A stretch of 64,000 bases of DNA from Agrypnia vestita (taxonomy: Eukaryota; Arthropoda; Insecta; Trichoptera; Phryganeidae): positions 248,001 to 312,000 of the forward strand of contig JADDOH010023091.1 in NCBI GenBank assembly GCA_016648135.1, in the 5' to 3' direction. This document shows, in pieces, positions 54,535-64,000 of the stretch; position 1 is the first letter of the stretch; the number at the start of each line of letters is the position of its first letter. The translations under genes and the position numbers were made by a program. The notes beneath the pieces were generated by a model. It saw only the letters and a program-made list of their open reading frames with translations, searched no databases and was not told where the DNA came from.

Positions 54535-54775
54535 AGCTATTTATATTGTAAAGTAGGTATGGGGGTAAAGTGTTTTTGGGGGTTTATAGGACTTTTATAG
54601 GAAAAAAATTATAAATGTGATAGTCAATCATGGGTGGAATCGTGAACGTTACACTGTGAAAAGCGATCACTTTAGCGATATGATAGGTCGTAAGCCCTAT
54701 AAATACCCAAAGACTTCCATTTCTATCTTTCATCATGTCTCTGTGAGACATCTATAATATATCTTGATTGTCAGC
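54535..54775 (+). mobile_element. MITE of the GTGATCACTT family
   Basis: CATGGGTGGAATCGTGAACG, TTACACTGTGAAAAGCGATC, GTCGTAAGCCCTATAAATAC and CTGTGAGACATCTATAAT match the inverted copy at 63595-63800. The ends (GACGAAGCTATTTATATTG on the left, GACATCTATAATATATC on the right) appear weakly inverted. Confidence 0.55.
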
Positions 54776-54853
54776 GATCTCTCTGGGGACAAATATCCAT
54801 TAATCGTGTTTTTCAAATTTACTATACAGTGTTATTTGGAAAACATTAATAAC

Positions 54854-55311
54854 CTCACAGGACTATATTCCTGCTTTAATTATAAGTTGAAAATACCATG
54901 ACCTTATATAATAGTTATGGAGATGTACGACATCAGAGTTTGCATTTTTTTTTCAATATTTCTGACTTATTTTTTGTAAAACGTTGGACTATCATTGCAG
55001 TAACTTATATCGAATATGAAAAATTCATTCCCTTTAATACAAGTCAAATAAAATGATAAAAAATTTCAAATTCCAATTGTAAAACATTCCAATTGGAATT
55101 TCTGCAAGGTTATCATTTTATATAACTTGTATTAAAACAAATGATTTTATTGTAACTGGTGTAAGTTATTATAACGATAGTTCAACGTTTTGTAAAAAAT
55201 AAGTCAAAAATAATGAAAAAAAAGCAAACAAACTCCATAGCCATTGATATTAGGTCATGGCTGCCTGAACATTTTCGACTCATAATCAAGGCAGGAATAT
55301 AGTCCTGAGAG
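54854..55311. mobile_element. Fold-back (long-TIR) MITE, copy 2
   Basis: Left end CTCACAGGACTATATTCCTG and right end, inverted, CTCTCAGGACTATATTCCTG. The arms pair through most of the 458 bp, including a CTTATTTTTTGTAAAACGTT block and its inverse, and meet in a TCCAATTG-rich centre near 55070-55100. The inner blocks match copy 1 at 8805-9261. No target duplication was fixed. The minus frame 55182-55466 is a shadow of the repeat. Confidence 0.75.
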
Positions 55312-55684
55312 CTTGTAATATTGTAGAAATAATATTCCTTTTCTAAACGTGGGGTTGCGAGACTGGCGACTCCCTCGACAGGCGCCATTAAAATTGCATT
55401 GTTACACAAGCCACAATGAACTCCAATTTGCGGGACTGCGCTAACTGTGCGAAACAGAAACTCCACGGATTCTGCGATTCGGTACCTACGTACCCTGAGA
55501 AGAGTTTAACATCGGCGTGTAAGCCTTTTGTGTGACAACCTGTTCAAAGGAGCCACTTTATGCTAATATTTTACCTAAATATGACGTCGTAGGATGTTAT
55601 ATAAATGACTGTTTAAACCTTTGGAATGATAAGTTTGGATGAGAACTATGGAGTAAAAACCTGAATTGATATTTCTCTCTAACT
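55312..55684. other. Unassigned DNA
   Basis: No recognised gene or element between the fold-back MITE and the LINE fragment. Confidence 0.4.
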
Positions 55685-56285
55685 AACTAACCATCACTCC
55701 GTTTCCCCGATGGGGTAGGCAGAGAGGATGGAACGCCTTATTCTTCTATCTTGACATACCACTTTTGTTTCGGCTACATTCATACATCTTATACATGTTC
55801 TACGGTTGTTGAGGCTTTTAACAGGGCCATTCTCCAATACTTGCAGTACCTGATCATGCAAAGTCTTTCGCGGACGCCCTCTATTCCTGTTGCCTTCAAA
55901 ACGTGCCCCATATATTATTTTAACCATCCTTTCCTCACTCAAACGTTCTACATGATCAAACCATCTTACCATTCCTTTATTTATTCTATCTATCGCGCAA
56001 CAGTCAGTATCACATTCACTTCTAATTTGTTCATTCCTCATTACATCGACCGAAGATTTTACGCACAAGCATCTTAGTGACCGCATTTCCACCGCATTCA
56101 GTCTACTTTCATTCCGTTTTGCCAATTTCAGACTACACTTCCATACATCAGAGTTGGCACTAGAACGCCATTATGTACCGCTTCCTTTGACAGATTCTTC
56201 GTAGCCATAATTGCATTTAGAGCACCATTTACTTTGTTACCCGCAGTTACTCTCCCTTCGATATCGTTTTCACAAAGTCTTAAAA
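55685..56285 (-). mobile_element. LINE C-terminal fragment with GTTA tail
   Basis: On the minus strand, frames with one frameshift near 56130 read 'GRVTAGNKVNGALNAIMATK' then 'NGVLVPTLMYGS', and from the 143-codon frame 55694-56125 'RLNAVEMRSLRCLCVKSSVD', 'MVRWFDHVERLSEERMVKII', 'GRPRKT' and 'QDRRIRRSILSAYP'. This is the standard C-terminal half of a widespread arthropod LINE ('VPTLMYGSE.W', 'NAVEMR.LR...GV.R.DR.RN', 'RWFGH.ERM', 'GRPRK'). It ends in a GTTA-repeat tail at 55680-55692. The same end is nested in the SINE at 9511-9645. The RT catalytic part is missing. Confidence 0.8.
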
Positions 56286-56559
56286 AAGGGTTTTTTGAGT
56301 TTAGTGCCCTTATATATACGTATGTATTTAAAAATATATATTGTATATGCTATTATTTTATTTTCTTTAAAATTAAACTCCACAGTAACATAGTAAATTC
56401 AAACCAATTGAAGTTTATGATTCTATAACATCGAAAAATGGCGTCTAAAGTGAGTAAGTAAAAAAAAAAACATACAGGTATCTTATTTATTTTATTTTAG
56501 TTTTTAACACTACAACTGGCCACGAGGACTAATTTCAACAGCTGAACACTCAGTATTTG
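56286..56559. other. Unassigned AT-rich DNA
   Basis: Nothing recognised apart from an A run at 56460-56471. Confidence 0.4.
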
Positions 56560-56650
56560 AAAAAACACATCAAATCACTTGGAATCGAATCCGGATCCCC
56601 CAGTATGAGATGCCAGTGCTTACTGGTCTACGAGGCCGAATATTTTTGTG
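56560..56650 (-). mobile_element. tRNA-like SINE head
   Basis: On the minus strand CCTCGTAGACCAGTAAGCAC leads to ATCCGGATTCGATTCC, a good RNA polymerase III B box (GATTCGATTCC). The A box is weak. It differs from the SINE at 33.4-34.1 kb. Confidence 0.45.
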
Positions 56651-56984
56651 CTTAAAATAAACATTGTCCACTTCATATTAACCGCTTACGTTTTTGAATT
56701 TTTAACACTTCTGCAGAACTGGGCTATTAAAATCAGACGACCCAGTTTTCGTGTGGTCTTAAAATACGAGTCTTAAAAGTACGTGAATGAAAAAGGCTGT
56801 AAATGTGTCATCAGAGGACGTCCTCCGCTGACACATTTAGAGCGCTTTCATTGCAGGCATGAAAAGTTTTGTCAGTGTTTATCGGTGATGAGTCAGATAT
56901 AATACTGGTAGGTAAAGCTTGCACAAAGCATTGCCGAAAATTATAAATGGTGAAATGTATTATGCTTAATTAATAGATAACTAG

Positions 56985-57262
56985 CTGCATCCTGTCAAAA
57001 ACGACAGAAAATTGGTTCGCGTCTTTGCTAAGCTCTAGTATACATTTATAGCATCTTTTTCGCGGTCCACGGAGAGGCGGCCGTAGTAACATGCGTTGAG
57101 CGGCCGGTTCGGGTTTGATGGCTCGGGGTTCAAGCCCCATCTCCGGCCGTTTAATCTCGTTTTTTTGCTGTGAATTCGAACAAATTTACGGACGATACAC
57201 GAAGTTACGGAGACAGACAAACAGATGAACGGACAGATAACAAAATTATTGTGTTTGATTCC
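56985..57262 (+). mobile_element. SINE-like repeat (GACAGACA family), fullest copy
   Basis: Runs CATCCTGTCAAAAACGACAG, TTGGTTCGCGTCTTTGCTAA, TATAGCATCTTTTT, GGTCCACGGAGAGGCGGCCG, a tRNA-like middle with B box GGGGTTCAAGCCCC, CATCTCCGGCCGTTTAATC, TTGCTGTGAATTCGAAC, ACGAAGTTACGGAGACAGAC and an ACAAAATTATTG end. The parts appear in the same order in at least seven other places here. The minus-strand ORF 57035-57220 is a shadow. Confidence 0.75.
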
Positions 57263-57912
57263 GGTGAACTAATCCGTCAGCGTGGCTGCCTGATATAAAA
57301 TAAGTTGTTTGAATTAAATTCTGAACAGTTTTAAAGTTACGTAAATACATTTACGGCAAGATATTAATACGAGGGCAAGTAAGGAGGTCATGTTTTTCTA
57401 CCTATAACATTTGGATAGTCTAAAGGAGTCCGTAACTAACAGTAGGTAAGTACCATCCTTAGATCTCCGGAGCTGCAACCAAATAAAATTAATTGGTATT
57501 GAAATCAAATTTTTATTTCAAGCATGTTGTTCGCCATTTTATGGACAAATTAACCATACCTAAACCTACTGCGGCGAACGTATGTAATCGAGAACTTCCA
57601 AGAAATTAGTAAATGTTAAAAAATAATTAATATTTGATTTATTATATTCTTATGAGGAAAATAATATTTCAAAATGATATATAATTAACAGATCAAGAGC
57701 AAACTCGCATATGATATCTATATTCCAGTAGCCACGCCTTATTAAAAAGGAGGGAAATCAATAAATTAATTTCAAAACTTAAGTGGAACTTATGATAGTT
57801 AACTGATACTCGCATAGATATTCACCAATTTAGAGCTTTACGAGTTGAACAGCTAAAATAGTAAAATGCCTTAAAAATTAATATGTAAGGAGAACAATTC
57901 GTCAACTGGACA
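57263..57912. other. Unassigned AT-rich DNA
   Basis: No recognised feature. Confidence 0.4.
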
Positions 57913-57914
57913 AC

Positions 57915-57951
57915 GTAATGCACTATACAACATAGTTGTATAGTGCATTAC
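57915..57951. repeat. Perfect 17-bp hairpin
   Basis: GTAATGCACTATACAAC (57915-57931), loop ATA, exact complement 57935-57951. Confidence 0.9.
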
Positions 57952-60005
57952 TTTGATAAATATTATAGTATACATATTGAATAAATACTTACTGTAATAT
58001 ATACCCACATGACTATTAAAACTCGAGTTTTACTACATATAAATAATTCGATAGTAAAAATGCATGGTTTGATTTTCTCTCAATTTCGAACTTTAAATTT
58101 TTTTTATATTATTTAGTAATACGGTTGCTCATTTTATACCAGTAAACAATAATAAAAAATCAATTTTAGCAGCTTAAATATTATGCGATACAGTACACAT
58201 ACATATATTAAAATGCAATGTGGTCAAGCGCTTGAATTGATTGAACAACCATCCAGTAATAGTATTCGTTTTTATCGCAGTTCCGATTATTTATTTAAAG
58301 CTATCAGAAAGCGTCTGAGGATACACACCTCTATAACATAAATAATTCTTGAGGAAGGGTTAATAATGCTCCATTGTTGATTATATTTACGCGTTTGTAA
58401 ACAGGTTGTAGCATCTCCTAATTCATGTTTAGGGCATTCACCCGATCTATATCCTTAAACTGTTGAAGTGATTCTATCAGAATTCTAGTAGGTATTATAT
58501 TTTATTTTTCATTGCCAAGGACTCGGCGTTTATTTTAAACAAAACATTTCACATACATTAATTTTTTACTTGTTCCTTATATTTTAAGTATAAATTTAAT
58601 TGAGTTAAGTTCAGTATACATTTAACGATAGGAAAGGAATATTATTGTATAGTATCGCTTCTTTTATAGCGGGTATAGAAATATCTGTTCTGTAATAAGT
58701 TGCATAAGTTAAATTGTTTTTCAACGAATATGTTCTATTTTTAGCGTCATTTAATGATTTTTTTTCGTTCAATGTGGTGATTTATTATATAAAATTTAAA
58801 TGTACGTTTTTAAAAATAGTTAAAATTTGCTGTAGGTATATTTAATGATATTCGCTATTCTGCCAATTGTTTCCTGAATTCATAATTGGTTTTATTGGAT
58901 ATATATTTTTGGTATTTCATTGTAAATATATGGAGCTATGTAAATTTTACGTCGTTGCGCAAAAGTACCTTTGAAATTAGACACCATTTATTGCGCTCTA
59001 GTGTGCTTTGAATGTAAAATATACGAGTCCTTGATACATTAATTCATATAACATATATATGGTTTTTGCAGATTTGATTGAAAACAAGAGAAATTTTAGA
59101 AAAATTAAAAAGTACAAGTTGTATTAATTAGTAGATAGGTACAAATGAAAAAATACTATTAATAAAAATACTTAAATACAAATTTTTATTTCACCACAAA
59201 CTAGCGTGCAATAAGTAGGTACACTCAAAAAATATGTATTATATCGTCGCTCTATATATAATTAAGCCTATGTCCGTTTAATACATTCTCAGATGAATGA
59301 ATCAATTTGTCAATTTTTCATATAAATAATAGAGATATACTAAAAAAAACATTGCCGTTCATCTGGCAAGTCTTTTTTGATTTACTTAGTGAACGTGGAT
59401 ATGTAAATTCAATTTAAAAAAAAAAGAAATCCACTAAACAGTTGTCTATTTAAACTTTATTTTCCAAGGGATAGCGATAATTTTCAGAAATCACTATAAA
59501 AGCACGTGTTCTAGCGCAGTTGAATCTTTTTAATGCAGAAGCATACGCAAACTAATAAGCATCGATTTATTTCTTAATTGTAGTCATAAAGCATTCACAG
59601 CTCGGGGCATTGTCTTATAAATTAAACAATGTTATCTCACGACTTCTGCTTACGAAGAATACCGTACGTGGGTTTAATGCAATTACTTTCAACGTTCCTT
59701 AGGTACTCTGAAGCGGAAGATAATGAATAATAAATTCATCTTTATATCGAATTTTATAAAAATGATCTCGTAAATTTTCACAGCCATCGAATGATAATTT
59801 ATTTTTATTTGTCAGAGCCGACTAAAATTAAATTACAACTTCACTGTTGGTTTTGATGAAAAACCGCTTGATCTACTGCTACAAGTGCTTCAGCTCTAAT
59901 AGCTTTAATACTTTCACGAACTACTTATTATTTAAACGTCATATGTTTCAGATTTATATAAATTCTAAAGGGTAAAATAGTCTAATAAAAACCCTCTAAT
60001 CATTT
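57952..60005. other. 2 kb of AT-rich DNA, nothing recognised
   Basis: No ORF above background and no inverted or tandem structure apart from short AT repeats. Confidence 0.45.
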
Positions 60006-60007
60006 TA

Positions 60008-60165
60008 CTTTTTCTTCTTTTTGTGCCTTGTCAGGTCCCCCCGACGCTGGCGATCACTTGTGCATCACACTCTCTCTTTTGCGCTGCCCGGAAGAAATCC
60101 TCCACCTGTCTCATTCTGGTCCACTCTCTGATGTTGCGCAGCCAGGACATTTGTCTTCTTTTTAT
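60008..60165 (-). mobile_element. RTE-type LINE 3' end
   Basis: The minus frame reads 'RQMSWLRNIREWTRMRQVED', 'FFRAAQKRECDAQVIASVGG', then a stop and an AAGAAGAAAAAG tail. 'SWL.N.REW......LFRAA....' with a stop and a GAA-type tail is the familiar last exon-like segment of RTE elements in insects. About 45 codons remain, the smallest LINE end in the window. Confidence 0.75.
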
Positions 60166-61550
60166 TCAATATTTATTCAATAAACATTTTACTCGATATT
60201 TTAAAAAATCGAAACTAACTAAGCGTGAACAATTTTTCAACAGTGCCACCTTATTATATAGGTTTATTAAGGTGATAACATTTTCTATAATGGCTTACAT
60301 AGTTAAAAAAAGCTTTATTATAATTCATTACTGCTTTACAAATCATACGAGTCGATGTGCGTTCCCGTCGGCAACCCGATCCGATGGATGGAGTGTATTT
60401 TGCTGCTTCATGAAGTGACGCTGGGGTAGTTTTGATGAACAATCTTAGAATTTGAATGCGTTTAATGCATCGCTGATGAATATTTCACTGAATGTAACAT
60501 AACGCCATCTATTGACAGTTGCGCAGACCGTGCGCAATTGGGAAATAACAATGTTCCAGGATTACCGTCGCCATGTGTGAGGCAAGATTCAACACGTCGG
60601 CACGATCAAACATATCGGTATTTAATTGATTACCTTCGCTGGCATACCAGCGCAAATTTCCCTGCCAGTATGGGGTGTGAGTCATTGGTTGATGGGTGCC
60701 TTTGTGGTCGGCTCTCGGCTCTCTCCATTCAGCAGACCGCATATTGTTTAAACACCGATGCAGAGCGCATTGTTCCGATGATACACTTGCATTTTTATTG
60801 CCGACTGCTTTTACTACCTTTGCGTAATATCCACCTTGAGACGCGGAATAAACCTTTTTGTTTCGTGGCGGTTTTACAGAATGTCAATTCTAGCGCGCAA
60901 AGCAGGAATTCTTTACATTTCCTACGTAACGAATCAACTCATACTGCATAAATAAAAGCGTTAACCAAATTTATAAAAATAATAGGTGGCGTAATGGTTA
61001 AAGAAGGATATTTCCATATTCTTAAGGAGTAGGTATTCAAGAATGTTGCAAAAATGTTGACATTATATTAGAGAATATTTGGATGGAATTGTGTCGAGAC
61101 AACCCAGAACAAATCCACGGAAATCCCATATTTTTTTACTGTCTCAGGAAGGATTTCTCTTGAAAATTTTCCTTTTAAACAAGTTTTTTTAACAAATTTG
61201 GATATAAGATTCCATTAGGTAATGAGTCATGAACTTTGCGTATATTATGCAATACATCTAGTTGTAACAAACGTTTTACACGAGAAAGAAGTTTAAACAG
61301 ATAATGATAGCGACAGCGATGATAAAACACAATTTATTCGGGAAAAACTTAATTATACAAAAACAAAAAACGCCAAGTTTAAAAGCACGATTCCAAGAAG
61401 TAAAATCCTAAATGAAATTATTTCGAAAATCCCCTTGAAAATACAATTTAACAAAAAAACATAGTGAAAGTATAGATGTAGGTATCTGTTTTTGGTTGTC
61501 AATATATTGTCTGTATGCTCTATTCGTATAAATATGTAAGCTTAGTCTAA
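60166..61550. other. Unassigned DNA with a GC-richer island
   Basis: 60340-60950 is clearly less AT-rich than its flanks and is open on the plus strand for 137 codons (60538-60951) and on the minus strand for shorter frames. No protein family is recognised, and it may be an old transposon or a host exon/regulatory block. GTGGCGTAATGGTTAA at 60987-61002 resembles the SINE A box at 43018 but no B box follows. Confidence 0.35.
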
Positions 61551-61552
61551 AT

Positions 61553-61770
61553 ATAATAATTTCGTTGTCTGTCTGTCACGTAAGTCCGTAACTTCCCGGA
61601 ATTCATAGGTACAAAACGAAATAACACGATTGGAGAGAACGCACGGACGGCAGCGCAGCGACTAGATTACATAGCCACCATCGCTTCTCCGTAGCCCGTC
61701 AAAATTATACTATATATACTACATTTAGTAAAAGCACGGCTTAGCTAAAACGTGAACCATTAATTTACGG
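61553..61770 (-). mobile_element. SINE-like repeat (GACAGACA family)
   Basis: On the minus strand: ATGGTTCACGTTTTAGCTAA, TTTTGACGGGCTACGGAGAA, GCTGCCGTCCGTGCG, GGAAGTTACGGAC and GACAGACAGACAACGAAATTATT. It is closest to the copy at 43225-43520. Confidence 0.65.
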
Positions 61771-61857
61771 CCGGTTTAATATAAAAAACTAATACAACAT
61801 TATAAATAATGAAATATTTTATCGAACGGTTTTTATTTGTTTTAATAAATCCCAATT

Positions 61858-62015
61858 ATAAAATTTTCGTTGCATGTCCGTCCATCCGTCCATCCCTCGT
61901 AACTTCGTGAGACTTCATTATAGTAATTTTTTTCTTTTTTTTATATAAAGAAATAAATACTTATTCCTTAGGAACCAACATGTAAAATTATCCTCATTTT
62001 TGACGGGTTACAACT
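61858..62015 (-). mobile_element. SINE-like repeat, short subfamily
   Basis: On the minus strand: TTGTAACCCGTCAAAAATGA, ACATGTTGGTTCCTAAGGAA, AAGTATTTATTTC, then GTCTCACGAAGTTACGAGG and GGACGGACATGCAACGAAAA. This copy shows the empty form of the site occupied by the LINE at 9511-9645. Confidence 0.6.
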
Positions 62016-63590
62016 AATGAATAATAATATTAATGTATGTAACGTAATGTAACCGATTATATCCCTACTATAATTTAAATAGCAGAAGTATAAATATTCA
62101 ATAATATCTTATCTTTTCAATATCACTCAAATTAAATTCATAGTCTCGATTTCCAGGAATTTCCGGGACTTGAAAATATGGAGTGTTGAGTCCCGGGAAT
62201 TGAAAAAAGGTTGAGATACATAATACTTAGATAGAAAAAATAAAATTTCCGCCATTCCACATAGTTAACCCGATGTGTGACGCTGGTAATGATACGAAAT
62301 ATCATTATTGTTTACTAATAAAACAGAAGTACCTACCTACAGTAATGTAAAAGAAGAGTTTCTCCATGTGTTCAGTGATGACACCCGCATGGCGGAGGAT
62401 TATCTGGTCAACATTTGCCACATTTCATTGAACTTGGTCAACAGTTTTCAATGTCTGTTTTGACTGCTCATTTTTCTTTGAACTTTCGTGGCCGGCCCCG
62501 TACCGCGTGCCGGCTTCGGAGGCGATAATAGAAATAATACATAATAACGAGCCACGGACCAAGTGTGAACTGACTTTGTAATAAATAAAACAATATTCAA
62601 AAACCGGTCGGTGGGTTGTCACAGAAACGGTACTACATGTGCCCGGAGCACCACACATCGTAAAAATGCATGTTTTTAGTTCCGGCCGCGCGCATTTTAT
62701 GTGTTCAATTGCGTGTCTACAACGCAGGACTGTCTTTTGGGCCGGTGATTGAAATATTGATATGACTAATGTCGGCGTTCTTCACACGCGGAGAAATTGT
62801 CGCAGCCATGTTTCCTTAACGTTTTTATTAGCACTAGAAAGGGGACACTTATAATAAATTATATTTACATGAAAGAATGCGTTTTTGGTGTGACTCTTGA
62901 TTTACAAACAGATACTCCAGCAGTTACGTTTAAATTATGGCATTACATACGAAACTCATTCTTAATGATTGCATCATTCTGAGACAGAAATGCGGTGAAG
63001 ATTTATGTGATGATAAAAAATCTCATCAAATACAGCATTACTATATCACTTTTTATTTGTTGCACCATTGCGCGAGGCAGAACTCATTTCTTTCTTAAAC
63101 ACCGTAAAAATTTATTAATCTCGTATACATCATATTGACATTAAATCAAAAAGCTTTTCTGTGAACTTGTTGGAATATTTAACAACATAAAAAACGCCTG
63201 TTGAATGTTGAAGCGTCTTTCGGGGACCCGGATAGATGACTTCGCCCACACTCCGGGCCCAAACCCGTGGCTTGGGTCAAGCCAGTAGATACCCTCTGTG
63301 GCGCCTCGCATACCCGAGGGAGTACTTACATGCACACATATTACATGATCAAATCGAGTGTGTTCTCAGCGCAGAGCCTTGTAAAACAGTTTCGTATCAA
63401 TGAAATAACAAAACGGACGGAAATTGAAAATGTTAAGTTAAGAGACTTGTTTTACTGTCGTGCGATACTAAAAAATCAATGTTTGTCGACAAGGTAGGTA
63501 GTCGAATATACAATGATTATCATTGAAAATATCGATTCAGCAAGAACAAAAACAGGACAGAATATTTTGAGTTTGTTCAAATCTTTCAGA
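62016..63590. other. Unassigned DNA with GC-rich patches
   Basis: 62470-62750 is GC-rich (GGCCGGCCCCGTACCGCGTG, CCGGCCGCGCGC) and could be a regulatory or first-exon region. 63205-63330 is also GC-rich; its minus frame reads 'GIYWLDPSHGFGPGVWAKSS', which I could not place. No gene is called. Confidence 0.35.
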
Positions 63591-63594
63591 ACAG

Positions 63595-63800
63595 TGCTGG
63601 ATTTATGTCACAGAGACATTATTAAACAATTAGTGTATATTATAGATATCTCACAGAGACGAAACTGTATTAATTATGGGAAAGTAGGTATAGAAGTCAT
63701 TTGGGTGTAACAGGACTTATGACCTGTCTTTTTATGGTTGGCTTAAGTGATCACTTTACACAATTGTAACATTCGCCATTTCCACCCATGATAGAATATA
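63595..63800 (-). mobile_element. MITE of the GTGATCACTT family
   Basis: Inverted relative of 54535-54775. On the minus strand: CATGGGTGGAAATGGCGAAT, TTACAATTGTGTAAAGTGAT, CAGGTCATAAGTCCTGTT and CTCTGTGAGATATCTATAAT. Confidence 0.55.
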
Positions 63801-64000
63801 AAATTACAAGAAATAAAAATTACACAAAATTACAAGTAATAAACAAGAAAAAGTTACATAAAAAAGGTTACATAAAATTATAAGTTATAAAATTTACATA
63901 AAAGGTCAAAAAATACAATCCAGGTGAAAAAATATACAATCATTTACAATTAACCGGTTCCACGATTGCCGAGACCGACGGATATTTTTATTTCAAAATG
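63801..64000. other. AT-rich tail of the window
   Basis: Short imperfect repeats of AAAATTACA(A)GTAATAAA and TTACATAAAA at 63805-63905 suggest a small degenerate tandem array. Nothing else is seen. Confidence 0.4.

Noticed and set aside
60985..61020. tRNA-like A box GTGGCGTAATGGTTAA
   Set aside because: No B box at the expected distance and no tail, so a SINE cannot be supported.

Overview
This is eukaryotic DNA, most likely from an insect and probably a moth or butterfly. By eye it is about two thirds A+T. I see no operons, ribosome binding sites or long ORFs, and the longest open frames (about 130-145 codons) are mostly transposon relics or antisense shadows. The lepidopteran call is an inference from the mixture of repeats: RTE-like and Jockey/CR1-like LINE ends, tRNA-type SINEs, GACAGACA-tailed SINE-like repeats, and mariner, hAT and Harbinger remnants. 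I could not confirm it by a database search. I recognise no intact host protein gene, so the window reads as intergenic or long-intron DNA.

Layout. 1-5.7 kb: a degenerate LTR-like block and a LINE C-terminal relic. 5.7-6.7 kb: a 960-bp non-autonomous hAT element with a perfect 8-bp target duplication. 7.9-10 kb: GC-rich minisatellite-like DNA, a near-perfect hairpin, a fold-back element, and a SINE-like repeat split by a LINE 3' end. 12.4-15.6 kb: a long-TIR element carrying a short GC-rich ORF, a LINE C-terminus and a MITE. 17.9-27 kb: three copies of one LTR family, a mariner element that has lost its catalytic core, two RTE-type coding relics and a LINE 3' end. 28-34.2 kb: a five-copy 38-bp satellite, a 2-kb RTE-type coding relic on the minus strand, a further LINE end and repeated tRNA-derived SINEs. 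37.4-46.7 kb: a TA-flanked MITE, several SINE-like repeats, two compositionally odd possible exons, a Penelope-like inverted structure with a hammerhead-like core, and a solo LTR. 47.9-57.3 kb: a LINE 3' end, a Jockey-like RT relic, a 621-bp PIF/Harbinger element keeping a MADF-domain ORF, a solo LTR with its 4-bp target duplication, MITEs and a LINE C-terminus. 57.3-64 kb: SINE-like repeats, one RTE 3' end and unassigned sequence.

No set of genes here works together as a pathway. What links the features is transposition history: small elements mobilised in trans (Harbinger, hAT, mariner, SINEs), autonomous LINEs now dead, and nested insertions that give relative ages. The strongest candidates for something new are the MADF-carrying mini-Harbinger at 51111-51731 with its 32-bp perfect palindrome, the hammerhead-like structure at 44780-44945, the identical 38-bp array at 29057-29262, and the long-TIR element at 12396-12875 with an apparently captured coding scrap.
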